From Dyella sp. GSA-30 (GTDB lineage Bacteria; Pseudomonadota; Gammaproteobacteria; Xanthomonadales; Rhodanobacteraceae): a DNA stretch of 64,000 nt. Each line of letters begins with the position of its first letter. Within the stretch, counting starts at the first letter, position 1. Of the stretch, positions 17,639-27,166 are shown in pieces. The notes under the pieces were generated by a model. It was not told where the DNA came from. It was given only the letters and a program-made list of their open reading frames with translations, and made no database searches. The stretch is taken from assembly GCF_027924605.1 (NCBI RefSeq), contig NZ_AP027042.1, forward strand, positions 5,433,524 to 5,497,523, read 5' to 3'. A program made the translations under genes and the position numbers.

Positions 17639-19003
17639 ATGAAGCAGCCCCTCGCGTTGTTCCTGTTCGCGATTGCCACCGCGACCGTCCTGCCCGCCCA
17701 CGCCCAGCTACTGCCGCAGTCGCAGGCGCCGCAGGGCAATCAGCCGCTCGACCGCATCGTGGCGGTGGTGGACGATGGCATCATCTTGCAGAGCGAGCTG
17801 AACGAAGCAATGCGCTCGGTCCAGCAGCAGTACGCCAGCGACCCCAGCCAGCTGCCGCCGCAGGACGTGCTGGCCCGCCAGGTGCTCGACCGCCTGATCC
17901 TGATGAAGCTGCAGGTGCAGCGTGCCGACGACCAGGGCATCCATGTGTCCGACGCCGATATCGACCAGGCCGTGGCCGCCGTCGCACAGCAGAACAAGAT
18001 GTCACCGGAGCAGTTGCGCGCCGCCGTCGAACAGGACGGTTCGAGCTTCGTGGCGTTCCGCAAGCAGCTCGCCGACCAGTTGGTCGCCCAGCGCCTGCAT
18101 GAAAGCGTGGTGCGCGACCAGGTCAGTATCAGCGACAGCGAGATCAACAACCTGCTCGCCAGCCCCACCTACAAGGCCGGCGAAGTCCACCTGTCGCACA
18201 TCCAGATCAGCGTGCCCTCGGGCGGCAATGCCGCCGATATCGAAGCGGCGCAAAAGAAGGCCCAGCAGGCCGTCGATGCGATCAAGGGCGGGATGGATTT
18301 CAAGGCGGCGGCGATCCGCTTCTCCGACGCTCAGGACGCGCTGGACGGCGGCGATCTCGGCTGGCGCCGTATGGACGAAGTGCCGCCGGCTTTCGTCGAT
18401 TCGATCAGCACGCTCAAGCCCGGCGACGTGACCGCAGCCCTGCGCGGCCCGACCGGCTTTCACATCCTCAAGCTGATCGACCAGCGTGCACCGAGCCGCC
18501 AGGTCATCACCGAGTATCACGCCCGCCAGATCCTGATCAAACCCAGCGAACTGATGACCCCGGAGCAGGCCCGCCAGAAGGCCGAGGATCTGTACAACCA
18601 GATCACGACCAAGAAGGGCGACTTCACCAAGCTGGCCAAGGACAACTCCAAGGACGACACCACCGCCAATGCCGGCGGCGACATGGGCTGGTTCCCGCAG
18701 CAGGCATGGGGCGGCGCAATCGCACAGCAGCTGACCACGCTGAAGGACAACCAGGTCTCGCAGCCGTTCCAGACGGAAGCGGGCTGGCACATCATTCAGC
18801 TGCTGGGAACGCGCCAGAGCGACCGTACCAACGACATCGAGCGCGATCAGGCTCGTCAGGCCATCGGCAACCGCAAGGCCGAGCAGGCCTACGACGACTA
18901 CCTGCGCGAAATGCGCTCGAGCGCCTACATCAACGTGCTGGTGCCCGAACTGCGCGATCCGAACCTGCCCAATGGCGGCCAGAGCGGCACGGGCAAGTCC
19001 TGA
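17639..19003 (+). CDS. surA: Periplasmic chaperone and peptidyl-prolyl isomerase SurA
   Basis: SurA escorts outer-membrane proteins, including LptD, across the periplasm. The 454-aa protein starts with MKQPLALFLFAIATATVLPA followed by HAQ, a clear signal peptide. The N-terminal chaperone region begins DRIVAVVDDGIILQSELNEA. Two parvulin domains follow at about residues 180-285 and 290-400, marked by GDLGWRRMDEVPPAF and GGDMGWFPQQAWGG. It begins 55 nt after lptD. Confidence 0.96.
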   Translation: MKQPLALFLFAIATATVLPAHAQLLPQSQAPQGNQPLDRIVAVVDDGIILQSELNEAMRSVQQQYASDPSQLPPQDVLARQVLDRLILMKLQVQRADDQGIHVSDADIDQAVAAVAQQNKMSPEQLRAAVEQDGSSFVAFRKQLADQLVAQRLHESVVRDQVSISDSEINNLLASPTYKAGEVHLSHIQISVPSGGNAADIEAAQKKAQQAVDAIKGGMDFKAAAIRFSDAQDALDGGDLGWRRMDEVPPAFVDSISTLKPGDVTAALRGPTGFHILKLIDQRAPSRQVITEYHARQILIKPSELMTPEQARQKAEDLYNQITTKKGDFTKLAKDNSKDDTTANAGGDMGWFPQQAWGGAIAQQLTTLKDNQVSQPFQTEAGWHIIQLLGTRQSDRTNDIERDQARQAIGNRKAEQAYDDYLREMRSSAYINVLVPELRDPNLPNGGQSGTGKS

Positions 19004-19010
19004 TGTTCGC

Positions 19011-20003
19011 ATGAGCAACCGTCCGCCCCTGCCCCGGCTCGCGGTCACTGCCGGCGAACCAGCGGGGATCGGACCGGAACTGCTGATCCGGTTGGCCGCC
19101 AGTTCGCTGGCGGCCAATTTCGTTGCAGTCACCGATCGCGACCTGCTGCGACGAGCCGCGGCGCGCTGTGGCACAACGATTGAACTGATCGACGACGATG
19201 GCGCGCCAGTGGTCGAGCGGCAGCCAGGCAGCCTGCGCATCCGCCACGTGCCGCTGGGCATCGAGGAGATCCCAGGCAAGCCCGACCCGCGCAACGCCCG
19301 GCATGTCCTGGCCACCCTGGCCGAAGCCGCCGATGGCTGCATGGCCGATCGCTACGACGCCATCGTCACCGCGCCGCTGCAGAAAGCATCGATCAACGAT
19401 GCCGGCATCCCCTTCAGCGGGCACACCGAATTCTTTGCCGAGCGCGCCAGCGCCGACGTGGTGATGATGCTGGCCAGTCCCGAGCTGCGCGTCGCGCTGG
19501 CGACTACCCACCTGCCGCTCGCGCGGGTTCCGGCGGCGATCACCACTGACCTGCTGCATCAAACCTTGCGCATCGTGCATCGCGAACTGCGCACCAAATT
19601 CGGTATCGCATCGCCGCGTATCGCGGTATTGGGCCTCAATCCTCACGCCGGCGAAGGCGGCCACCTCGGCCACGAGGAAATCGATACCATCATTCCCGCT
19701 CTGGATGCCTTGCGCGGCGAAGGCATGGACCTGCTTGGCCCCCTGCCTGCCGATACCGCCTTCGTCCCCGCCCAGCGCGAGCGCTACGATGCGGTGCTGG
19801 CGATGTATCACGATCAAGCCCTGCCGGTACTCAAGAGCGAAGCGTTCGACCGCACTGTGAACCTGACCCTGGGGCTGCCGTTTATCCGCACCTCGGTCGA
19901 CCACGGCACCGCACTCGACCTGGCCGGCACCGGCCGCGGCGACCCGGCCAGTCTCATTGCGGCGGCCAAGATGGCGCTTAGCTTGATCAAGTCCGCGCGA
20001 TAA
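19011..20003 (+). CDS. pdxA: 4-hydroxythreonine-4-phosphate dehydrogenase PdxA
   Basis: PdxA oxidises 4-phosphohydroxy-L-threonine in pyridoxal phosphate synthesis. The 330-aa length is normal. Family segments include TAGEPAGIGPELLIRL, TAPLQKASINDAGIPFSGHT, LGLNPHAGEGGHLG and AMYHDQALPVLK, which supply the metal-binding histidines. It begins 7 nt after surA. The start MSNRPPLPR was chosen over an upstream Met inside surA. Confidence 0.95.
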   Translation: MSNRPPLPRLAVTAGEPAGIGPELLIRLAASSLAANFVAVTDRDLLRRAAARCGTTIELIDDDGAPVVERQPGSLRIRHVPLGIEEIPGKPDPRNARHVLATLAEAADGCMADRYDAIVTAPLQKASINDAGIPFSGHTEFFAERASADVVMMLASPELRVALATTHLPLARVPAAITTDLLHQTLRIVHRELRTKFGIASPRIAVLGLNPHAGEGGHLGHEEIDTIIPALDALRGEGMDLLGPLPADTAFVPAQRERYDAVLAMYHDQALPVLKSEAFDRTVNLTLGLPFIRTSVDHGTALDLAGTGRGDPASLIAAAKMALSLIKSAR

Positions 20004-20061
20004 AGCCTGCCGATATGCCGGCTTTAGCTCCTCACTCCTGACACCTGACTCCTGACGCCCC

Positions 20062-20847
20062 ATGACTGCTCGCCCCAAGAAAAGCTTCGGCCAACACTTC
20101 CTGCACGAGAAGCGCTACATCGAGAGCATCGTCAGCGCGATATCGCCCAAGCCGGCTGATGTGGTGGTCGAGATCGGGCCAGGCGAAGGCGCCTTGACGC
20201 TGCCCTTGCTCGCCGCGGCCGGCAAGCTGACGGCGATCGAGCTCGATACCGACCTGATCCCCGACCTCAAGGTTCGTGCGGCGGCGGTGGGCCAGCTCGA
20301 AGTGATTCACGCTGACGTGCTCAAGGTCGACTTCACCTCGCTCGCGCGCGAACGGGGTGTCGACAAGCTCCGTGTGGCGGGTAATCTGCCGTATTACATC
20401 TCCAGCCCGATCCTGTTCCATTGCGTCGAGCATGCGGGCGCCATCGAAGACATGCATTTCATGCTGCAGAAAGAGGTCGTCGACCGCATGGCCGCCGAAC
20501 CGGGCAGCAAAGTGTATGGACGTCTATCCGTGATGCTGCAGCTGGTCTGTCGGATCGAGCCGCTGTTCGAAGTTCCGCCCGGCGCGTTCCGGCCGCCGCC
20601 GAAGGTGGATTCGGCTGTCGTCCGCATGGTCCCCTTGCCGCCCGAGCGCCTACCTCAGGCCGATCCGGCCCGACTCTACGCGGTGGTCAAGGCCGCCTTC
20701 GCTCAACGTCGCAAGACCTTGAGCAATGCCCTCAAGCAGGTCATGGACGCCGAGGCGATCAAATCGGCCGATGTCGACCCCAAGGCGCGTGCCGAGGCGC
20801 TCTCGCCAGCGGACTTCGTACGGCTGGCCCAGGTCCCGGTTCAGTAA
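20062..20847 (+). CDS. rsmA: 16S rRNA (adenine1518/1519-N6)-dimethyltransferase RsmA (KsgA)
   Basis: This SAM-dependent enzyme dimethylates two adjacent adenines near the 3' end of 16S rRNA. The 261-aa protein has KKSFGQHFLHE at the N-terminus and the SAM site VVVEIGPGEGALTLPL. The catalytic motif NLPYYISSPILFH at about residue 112 completes the set. Gene order after pdxA matches E. coli. A short stretch of repeated CTCCTGAC-like units lies just upstream (20028-20057). Confidence 0.96.
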   Translation: MTARPKKSFGQHFLHEKRYIESIVSAISPKPADVVVEIGPGEGALTLPLLAAAGKLTAIELDTDLIPDLKVRAAAVGQLEVIHADVLKVDFTSLARERGVDKLRVAGNLPYYISSPILFHCVEHAGAIEDMHFMLQKEVVDRMAAEPGSKVYGRLSVMLQLVCRIEPLFEVPPGAFRPPPKVDSAVVRMVPLPPERLPQADPARLYAVVKAAFAQRRKTLSNALKQVMDAEAIKSADVDPKARAEALSPADFVRLAQVPVQ

Positions 20848-20936
20848 TCCCGCCGCCTGGCGTCGATCTGCACGGAATTTCCCCGTGCATGAGGCATGCT
20901 TGCACCATGCATGGCAGCAACGCTTACAATCGCCTC

Positions 20937-21320
20937 ATGAATGACAAATCCCCCTACACGATCGACGTGCAGGTCGCTTCCCGCTTCGTCCCCGATCAAT
21001 CGAAGCCCGCTGACAATCGCTACGTGTTCGCTTACACCATCACCCTGCGCAATAACGGCGAGGTACCCGCGCGCCTCCTGACACGCCATTGGCTGATTAC
21101 CGATGCCAACGGCAAGATCGAAGAAGTGCGTGGCGATGGCGTCGTCGGCGAACAGCCGTGGATGCGGCCGGGCGACGATTACGAGTACACCTCGGGCGCG
21201 GTGCTGGAGACGGCTGTGGGCACGATGCAGGGCAGCTACCAGATGCTCGCCGACGACGGCACGCATTTCGAAGCGCCGATCCCTGCCTTCACGCTATCCA
21301 TTCCGCGCACGCTGCACTAG
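20937..21320 (+). CDS. apaG: ApaG-domain protein
   Basis: The 127-aa product closely matches E. coli ApaG in length and motifs, for example NRYVFAYTITLRNNGEVPAR, VVGEQPWMRPGDDYEYTSGA and GTMQGSYQM. ApaG is an immunoglobulin-like fold protein linked to cobalt tolerance and Ap4A metabolism, with an unclear molecular role. An in-frame ATG at 20907 would add ten residues. The 20937 start fits the family better. A TTGCAC/TACAAT pair at 20900-20930 could be a promoter whose transcript would begin at or near the ATG. Confidence 0.93.
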   Translation: MNDKSPYTIDVQVASRFVPDQSKPADNRYVFAYTITLRNNGEVPARLLTRHWLITDANGKIEEVRGDGVVGEQPWMRPGDDYEYTSGAVLETAVGTMQGSYQMLADDGTHFEAPIPAFTLSIPRTLH

Positions 21321-21325
21321 CGCCG

Positions 21326-22177
21326 ATGGCTACCTATGCGATCGGCGACGTACAAGGCTGTTATCCCGAGCTGCAACGTCTGCTGGAAAAACTGCGTTTC
21401 GACCCGGCTTCCGACCGACTGTGGTTCTGCGGCGACCTGGTCAACCGCGGCGGGCAGTCGCTCGACACCCTGCGCCTGATTCACAGCCTGCGCGACAATG
21501 TCATTGTCACCCTGGGCAACCACGATCTCAGCCTGCTGGCGATCGGACAACGACGACCGGACGCGCAGTCCAAGGTGAACCCGGAGCTGCGCGAAGTCTT
21601 GTTTGCCGAAGATGCGCCGGTGCTGTTCGAGTGGATGCGCGGCCAGAAGCTCATGCATCACGACGAGCAGTTGGGCTGGACCATGGTGCATGCCGGCCTG
21701 GCGCCGATCTGGACGCTGCGCCAGGCATTGCGCCAGGCGCAAGACGTCGAACGCGAGCTGTCGAGCCCACGCCATCCACGTATCCTGAAAAATCTGTTCG
21801 GTAACCGTCCGGCCGCCTGGTCCAGCCGCCTGCAAGGGATCGAGCGCATGCGCGCATCGATCAATACCTTTACGCGCATGCGCTATTGCGACGTGCATGG
21901 TCGGATCGACTTCGAAAGCAAGGGCATACCCGGCACACAAAAGCCCGGCATGTACCCGTGGTTCGAAGTGCCCGGCATGCGTCGTCGTGAAACGCGCATC
22001 GTCTGCGGCCACTGGTCGACGCTCGGCCGTTTTTCCGGCCTGGGTATCTACGCCATCGATACCGGCTGCGTCTGGGGCGGCAAGCTCACCGCCATTCGCC
22101 TGGAGGCGAACGACGAGCCGGCGTATATCACGGTGGATGCGGAGCCGCATCGGAAGAAGATGCCTGGCGGGGACTGA
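21326..22177 (+). CDS. apaH: Symmetrical bis(5'-nucleosyl)-tetraphosphatase ApaH
   Basis: ApaH cleaves Ap4A into two ADP and removes Np4 caps from RNA. The 283-aa calcineurin-type phosphoesterase shows the metal-binding motifs YAIGDVQGCYPEL, LWFCGDLVNRGG and TLGNHDLSLLAIG. CGHWSTLGRFSGLGIYAIDT lies toward the C-terminus. It starts 5 nt after apaG and closes the conserved operon. Confidence 0.95.
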   Translation: MATYAIGDVQGCYPELQRLLEKLRFDPASDRLWFCGDLVNRGGQSLDTLRLIHSLRDNVIVTLGNHDLSLLAIGQRRPDAQSKVNPELREVLFAEDAPVLFEWMRGQKLMHHDEQLGWTMVHAGLAPIWTLRQALRQAQDVERELSSPRHPRILKNLFGNRPAAWSSRLQGIERMRASINTFTRMRYCDVHGRIDFESKGIPGTQKPGMYPWFEVPGMRRRETRIVCGHWSTLGRFSGLGIYAIDTGCVWGGKLTAIRLEANDEPAYITVDAEPHRKKMPGGD

Positions 22178-22190
22178 CTAGACGTGAGTA

Positions 22191-22281
22191 TTTTAGGAGT
22201 GAGTGAAGAGGAGTGAGGAGTAAGAGAGAGCGAGAGCCTGCTTTTCTCTCACTCCTCACTCCTCTTCACTCACTCCTAAAA
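22191..22281. repeat. 31-bp perfect inverted repeat (AGGAGTGAGTGAAGAGG type)
   Basis: Left arm 22191-22221 and right arm 22251-22281 are exact inverted copies built from AGGAGTGAG units, separated by 29 nt. The element lies between the convergent apaH and secA genes, immediately beside a rho-independent terminator. ACTCCT-type units also occur at 20028-20057, so it belongs to a dispersed simple-sequence family. Confidence 0.85.
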
Positions 22282-22304
22282 AAGCCGGCTTGCGCCGGCT
22301 TTTT
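22277..22304. terminator. Bidirectional rho-independent terminator between apaH and secA
   Basis: AAAGCCGGC and GCCGGCTTT form a stem around TTGC. An A-run precedes it and a T-run follows it, so both strands read stem plus U-tract. It can serve apaH on the plus strand and secA on the minus strand, whose stop is 8 nt away. Confidence 0.85.
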
Positions 22305-22311
22305 CGTGGAC

Positions 22312-25044
22312 TCAGCTCAGCTGCCCATGGCAGTGCTTGTACTTCTTGCCCGAACCGCAGGGGCAAGGATCGTTGCGGCCAACCTTGGGGCCGTCACGCT
22401 GCACCACTTCGTTCTCGATCGACGGCATCGGAATCTCGCCCAGCTCCGGTGCGCTCAGCGCGCCCAGCGGAGCGCCGCCACCGGTCGCCTGCATCTGCTG
22501 CTGCAAGCGCTCGGCCAGACGCTGCTGCTCGGCTTCCATCGCGGCGACCTCTTCTTCGCTACGAATGCGGATGCGCGCCAGCATCTGCACCACTTCGGCC
22601 TTGATGCGATCAAGCATGCTGGAGAACAGCTCGTACGACTCGCGCTTGAACTCCTGCTTGGGCTGCTTCTGCGCGTAACCACGCAGATAGATGCCCTGAC
22701 GCAGGTAATCCATGCTTGCCAGGTGTTCCTTCCACGCGTTGTCCACCACGCTCAGCATGATGTGCTTTTCCAGCTGGCGCATGGGCTCGGAACCGATCTG
22801 CTGTTCCTTGTCCTTGAACAGCTTGTCGACGCTCTGGCGCACATGCTCAAGCAGCGTGTTGTCGTCGGCTTCCGTTTGCTGTTCGAGCCAATGACGCAAG
22901 TCGGCATGAACGCCGAATTCGCTTTCCAGCTCACGATCGAGGCCCTGGACATCCCATTGCTCGTCGATGCTGTGCAGCGGCACATAACGACGGACCAGGT
23001 TGTCGACCACGTCTTCGCGGATGTCGTTGATGGTTGCCGAGACGTCGTCGGTCTCGAGCAACTCGTCGCGCTGCGCATAGATCACCTTGCGCTGATCGTT
23101 GGCGACGTCGTCGAACTCCAGCAGGTGTTTGCGGATATCGAAGTTGTGCTGCTCGACCTTGCGCTGCGCCTTCTCGATCTGCCGGCTGATCATGCGATCT
23201 TCCAGCGCATCGTCTTCCTTCATGCCGAACATGCGCATCCAGCGGCCGACCCAATCGCCGGCAAAGATGCGCAGCAGGTTGTCCTGCAGCGACAGGTAGA
23301 AGCGCGACGAACCCGGGTCGCCCTGACGGCCGGAACGACCGCGCAGCTGGTTGTCGATACGGCGCGACTCGTGGCGCTCGGTACCGATGATGTGCAGGCC
23401 GCCCGCTTCGAGTACCTGATCGTGACGCTTCTGCCACTCGGCCTTGGCGCGCTTGCGATCGATGTCGTTAGCGTCTTCGGGCAACGCGGCCAGCGCCGCT
23501 TCAAGGCTGCCGCCGAGCACGATATCGGTACCGCGACCGGCCATGTTCGTGGCGATGGTGACCGAACCGGGCGCACCGGCCTGGGCCACGATATGCGCTT
23601 CGCGCTCGTGCTGCTTGGCATTGAGCACTTCGTGCGGAATGCCTTCCTTGCGCAGCAGGTTCGACAGCAGCTCGGACACTTCGATCGAGGTGGTACCGAC
23701 CAGCACCGGCTGACCGCGCTTGTGGCAATCCCTGATGTCTTCGATCACGGCACGGTACTTGACCTCCTGGCCAAGGAAGACCATGTCCGAATTATCCTTG
23801 CGGATCATCGCCTTGTGGGTGGGAATCACCACCACTTCCAGGCCGTAGATCTGCTGGAACTCGTAGGCTTCGGTATCGGCCGTACCGGTCATGCCGGCCA
23901 GCTTCTTGTACATGCGGAACAGATTCTGGAACGTCACCGTGGCCAGGGTCTGGTTCTCGCGCTGGATCGGCACACCTTCCTTCGCCTCGACCGCCTGATG
24001 CAAACCGTCGGACCAGCGACGGCCCGGCAGCGTACGGCCGGTGAATTCGTCGACGATGATCACTTCGCCATCGCGCACGATGTAGTCGACGTCGCGCTGA
24101 TAGATCGCGTTGGCGCGCAGCGCAGCGTTCAAGTGATGAACGACAGCGAGATTCTTCGAGTCGTACAAGCCGCTGTCGGCATCGATCACGCCGGTCTGAC
24201 GCAACAACTCATCGGCGTGCGACATGCCCTCTTCGGACAGATGCACCTGCTTCTGTTTTTCGTCGACCCAGTAATCGCCGGCACCGTCTTCTTTTTCCTG
24301 ACGGATCATCTTCGGCACGATCTTGTTCACCGACAGATACAGCTGCGGCGAATCTTCGGCCGGGCCGGAAATGATCAGCGGCGTGCGCGCCTCGTCGATC
24401 AGGATCGAGTCGACTTCGTCGACGATGGCGTAGTTGAGGCCGCGCTGATAACGCTGGTCCTTGGACAGAGCCATGTTGTCGCGCAGATAGTCGAAACCGA
24501 ATTCATTGTTGGTGCCGTAGGTGATGTCGGCAGCATAGGCCTGGTGCTTGTCGCTGTGATCCATGCCCGGCCACACCACGCCCACGGACAGGCCCAGGAA
24601 GTTGTACAGCTTGCCCATCTGTGCGGAGTCGCGACGTGCGAGGTAATCGTTCACGGTAACCACGTGAACACCCTTGCTCTCCAGCGCGTTCAGATACACC
24701 GGCAGCGTACCCACCAGGGTCTTGCCCTCACCCGTACGCATTTCGGCAATGCGGCCCGAATGCAGCACCATGCCGCCGATCAGCTGCACGTCGTAGGGGC
24801 GCATGCCGAGCACGCGCTTGGCGCCCTCGCGTACCGTGGCAAACGCCTCAGGCAGGATCTTGTCCAGCGACTCGCCCGCGGCGACACGCTGCTTGAATTC
24901 ATCGGTCTTGCCGCGCAGCGCTTCGTCGCTGAGCTTTTCGAACTCCGACTCAAGCGCATTGATACGCGCTACGGTCTTGGACAGCTGGCGCAGCACACGT
25001 TCGTTGCGGCTACCGAAAAGGCTCGTCAAGGCACGATTAAACAT
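22312..25044 (-). CDS. secA: Preprotein translocase ATPase SecA
   Basis: SecA drives protein export through SecYEG. The 910-aa length matches gammaproteobacterial SecA. The Walker A region [20 protein letters not shown] lies near residue 102. [20 protein letters not shown] is at about residue 208, and the helicase motif [13 protein letters not shown] is also present. The C-terminal SEC-C zinc motif contains [14 protein letters not shown]. The gene is monocistronic by position and convergent with apaH. Confidence 0.98.
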   Translation of the reverse strand: MFNRALTSLFGSRNERVLRQLSKTVARINALESEFEKLSDEALRGKTDEFKQRVAAGESLDKILPEAFATVREGAKRVLGMRPYDVQLIGGMVLHSGRIAEMRTGEGKTLVGTLPVYLNALESKGVHVVTVNDYLARRDSAQMGKLYNFLGLSVGVVWPGMDHSDKHQAYAADITYGTNNEFGFDYLRDNMALSKDQRYQRGLNYAIVDEVDSILIDEARTPLIISGPAEDSPQLYLSVNKIVPKMIRQEKEDGAGDYWVDEKQKQVHLSEEGMSHADELLRQTGVIDADSGLYDSKNLAVVHHLNAALRANAIYQRDVDYIVRDGEVIIVDEFTGRTLPGRRWSDGLHQAVEAKEGVPIQRENQTLATVTFQNLFRMYKKLAGMTGTADTEAYEFQQIYGLEVVVIPTHKAMIRKDNSDMVFLGQEVKYRAVIEDIRDCHKRGQPVLVGTTSIEVSELLSNLLRKEGIPHEVLNAKQHEREAHIVAQAGAPGSVTIATNMAGRGTDIVLGGSLEAALAALPEDANDIDRKRAKAEWQKRHDQVLEAGGLHIIGTERHESRRIDNQLRGRSGRQGDPGSSRFYLSLQDNLLRIFAGDWVGRWMRMFGMKEDDALEDRMISRQIEKAQRKVEQHNFDIRKHLLEFDDVANDQRKVIYAQRDELLETDDVSATINDIREDVVDNLVRRYVPLHSIDEQWDVQGLDRELESEFGVHADLRHWLEQQTEADDNTLLEHVRQSVDKLFKDKEQQIGSEPMRQLEKHIMLSVVDNAWKEHLASMDYLRQGIYLRGYAQKQPKQEFKRESYELFSSMLDRIKAEVVQMLARIRIRSEEEVAAMEAEQQRLAERLQQQMQATGGGAPLGALSAPELGEIPMPSIENEVVQRDGPKVGRNDPCPCGSGKKYKHCHGQLS

Positions 25045-25251
25045 CGATCTTCCGGATCTGGAGACAGGAACGCCCGGCAGCTATGAAAGCGGCCGGGACG
25101 AAAGGATTGATGATACTAGGGTCAGGCGACGATCCCAACTTGCCGCTTTTTCCTGGAGATGGGGTGGCGGCAAAGTCGAGGGTTTTCAAGGGTTGCGGGG
25201 GTATGACGGCTCGCTTCACGCCGCTGCAAAGCCGATTGCCGTGCAACCTGG

Positions 25252-25303
25252 AAAAAATAAGGGGAAGAGCAAAGTACCTGATGCAGGCCTTCCGCTCCTC
25301 CCC
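25252..25303 (-). terminator. Terminator downstream of the M23 peptidase gene
   Basis: On the minus strand GGGGAGGAGC pairs with GCTCTTCCCC (one G-U), followed by TTATTTTTT. It lies 30-80 nt after the M23 peptidase stop. The loop is about 23 nt long. The rest of the 288-nt gap to secA (25045-25332) holds no gene that I can support and presumably contains the secA promoter. Confidence 0.6.
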
Positions 25304-25332
25304 TTTCAGGCCGCGCAGTGGCCTGTCACTAC

Positions 25333-26262
25333 TTATCGGTGACTTTTTACGTACGCCAGCGGATTGACTACCCGCCCGTCGTACCAGACCTCGAAATGCA
25401 GGTGCGAGCCAGTGGAACGCCCGGTCGAGCCGGCCTTCGCGATGACATCACCGATATGCACGCGCTGACCCGGATGAACTTCAAGCTGGCTATTGTGCGC
25501 ATAGCGGGTCATATAGCCGTTGCCATGGTCGATCTCCACCACGTTGCCATAGCCATTGCGAATACCGGCGTAGGTGACCATGCCCTCGGCCACGGCCTGC
25601 ACCGGCGTGCCGGTGGGGGCTGCGATGTCGATGCCGGTGTGATGAGCGGCATGCCCGCTGAACGGATCGGGGCGGCCACCGAAATAGGAGGAGATATAGC
25701 CGTCGAGCGGCATGCCAGTCGGCTTGAGATTGGATTCGATCTTGGCGTCGAGCAGGAAGCTCTGCAGCGCCGAAAGCTGGGCTTGCTGGCGATCGAACTG
25801 TTTGGCCAATACGTCGATGCTCTTGTCCAGCGTCTGCGGCAACGCATAGGGACTGTCGGAAGTATCTTCGACGCCACCGACCGGCGGTTGTTCATCGAAA
25901 TTGAATTCGCCGTCGTCCAGCTTGCCCACCTGGGTAAGGCGCTCGCCCAGGGCATTGAGCCGAGTGGACTGAGCTTGCAGCTGACCAAGCTTGATGGCCA
26001 GGGCGTCGACTTCACGCTGCGCGTCTTTGCGTACGTCGGCCAGCTGAGCATTCTGCTGGGCAACCTGCTTGTGCAGCTGACCGATTTCGGCAATCGCTCC
26101 ATCACGGGGACTTGCCAGCGCCAAGGCCACCAGCGCACCGAAACCCGCACAACCCACGACGGCCCCGACTGCTACACCCAATAGCCGATAGCGCAGGCGC
26201 CGATCAGCCAGATCCAAAGTTTTCGGCACCTTCTTGGTGCGTGATACAAGTATGATTTGCAT
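25333..26262 (-). CDS. Membrane-anchored M23 (LytM-type) metallopeptidase
   Basis: The 309-aa protein has one N-terminal membrane helix at about residues 28-50 (LLGVAVGAVVGCAGFGALVA). A coiled-coil periplasmic region rich in Gln and Leu covers about residues 55-110. The M23 domain is at about 190-305. The zinc and catalytic residues are visible in AHHTGIDIAAPTGTPV and GSHLHFEVWYDG, so the enzyme should be active, unlike EnvC/NlpD-type activators. It likely cuts peptidoglycan cross-links. It sits between secA and dciA and is divergent from dciA. Confidence 0.92.
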   Translation of the reverse strand: MQIILVSRTKKVPKTLDLADRRLRYRLLGVAVGAVVGCAGFGALVALALASPRDGAIAEIGQLHKQVAQQNAQLADVRKDAQREVDALAIKLGQLQAQSTRLNALGERLTQVGKLDDGEFNFDEQPPVGGVEDTSDSPYALPQTLDKSIDVLAKQFDRQQAQLSALQSFLLDAKIESNLKPTGMPLDGYISSYFGGRPDPFSGHAAHHTGIDIAAPTGTPVQAVAEGMVTYAGIRNGYGNVVEIDHGNGYMTRYAHNSQLEVHPGQRVHIGDVIAKAGSTGRSTGSHLHFEVWYDGRVVNPLAYVKSHR

Positions 26263-26293
26263 TGAATTTCCACATCCGAGATGTCGGCATCAC

Positions 26294-26776
26294 ATGCAGC
26301 GCAACGACCCACCTTCCTCCGGCCCTGTCAGCCGCGGACCCAAGTCCGTGACCGAATTTGGCCCTGTCGCGGCTCTCGCAAAGAGAGCCGGCGAGCTGGA
26401 GGCGCTGGATCGTGCACTGCGCCAGACGTTGCCGTCACCGCTCCGCGAGCAGGTTCGTTTCGCCAACCTGCGCGACGGCCGCCTTGTTTTTTTGGCCCCC
26501 TCGCCGGCCTGGGCGTCGAGACTGCGTCTTTCTCAGGCGCAGATACTCTCAGCCGCACACGCCCTAGGCGTGCACGCCAACTTGGTTACCGTGAAAGTGG
26601 CCCCCCTTCCGCCAACTCAAACCGAGCCGGACCGGACAAAACCGCTTTCCGCTGCCGCCGCCAATCACCTGAAGGCTGCCGCAGCATCAACTTCTGACCC
26701 CGAATTACGGGAACTGTTCCTGGAACTGGCGTCCGTCGCCGATATTTCTGCTTCCCGGACCGGCGGAACCCCCTAG
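26294..26776 (+). CDS. dciA: DciA-like (DUF721) helicase-loader protein
   Basis: The 160-aa protein contains the DUF721/DciA core in its middle. The core reads VAALAKRAGELEALDRALRQ followed by a stretch ending LVFLAPSPAWASRLRL. DciA is the ancestral loader of the replicative helicase DnaB in bacteria lacking DnaC. A dciA gene between lpxC and secA is a common arrangement in gammaproteobacteria. The ATG at 26294 was chosen because residues encoded upstream overlap the divergent peptidase promoter region. The C-terminal third is Ala/Thr/Pro-rich. Confidence 0.75.
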   Translation: MQRNDPPSSGPVSRGPKSVTEFGPVAALAKRAGELEALDRALRQTLPSPLREQVRFANLRDGRLVFLAPSPAWASRLRLSQAQILSAAHALGVHANLVTVKVAPLPPTQTEPDRTKPLSAAAANHLKAAAASTSDPELRELFLELASVADISASRTGGTP

Positions 26777-27097
26777 CCGACATCCCGGCTCGTTCCGACA
26801 CGCGGCGCTCCCGCGCCGATTCGACCAGCCACCCCCGGTGGCGAGGGAGGTTTATACCACGCGAACCCCGTTGACCAAGTGGCGATGTCATCGGTACGTG
26901 AACCGCGGCCGTGCGAAAGGGCGAGGTATATCACAAAAGGAAAAAGTCGCGCCAATGCGGAACGCTTTCCAGACGGCTCAACCCACCTTGAGACAAACGG
27001 ATTTTCGGAGGGAGACTTCAATCGCTCCGCACACGCAAAACCATACGTCCGTTTGTTATTTTTTGTAGCATCAGACAGTTAGCGCTCCCCAAATAGA
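26777..27097. other. Intergenic gap between dciA and lpxC, no gene supported
   Basis: About 320 nt with two short overlapping frames on the plus strand, neither with a ribosome-binding site nor recognisable motifs. Base composition becomes more AT-rich toward 27050. I see no RNA gene here. Confidence 0.5.
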
Positions 27098-27125
27098 AAA
27101 GGCCGCGCTCAGAGGCGCGGCCTTT
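27098..27125 (-). terminator. Rho-independent terminator downstream of lpxC
   Basis: An 11-bp stem AAAGGCCGCGC/GCGCGGCCTTT encloses a 6-nt loop. On the minus strand it is followed by TTCTATTT. It lies 42 nt after the lpxC stop. Confidence 0.8.
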
Positions 27126-27166
27126 CTTGTTGTAGCCGGAGCCGCTGTGTCAGATGCCAGGGCGAA

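Noticed and set aside
22213-25086. 957-aa open frame antisense to secA
   Set aside because: It mirrors the secA codons on the opposite strand, as expected in GC-rich DNA, and contains no coherent domain.
26838-27082. Short ORFs between dciA and lpxC
   Set aside because: Overlapping frames without ribosome-binding site or motif.
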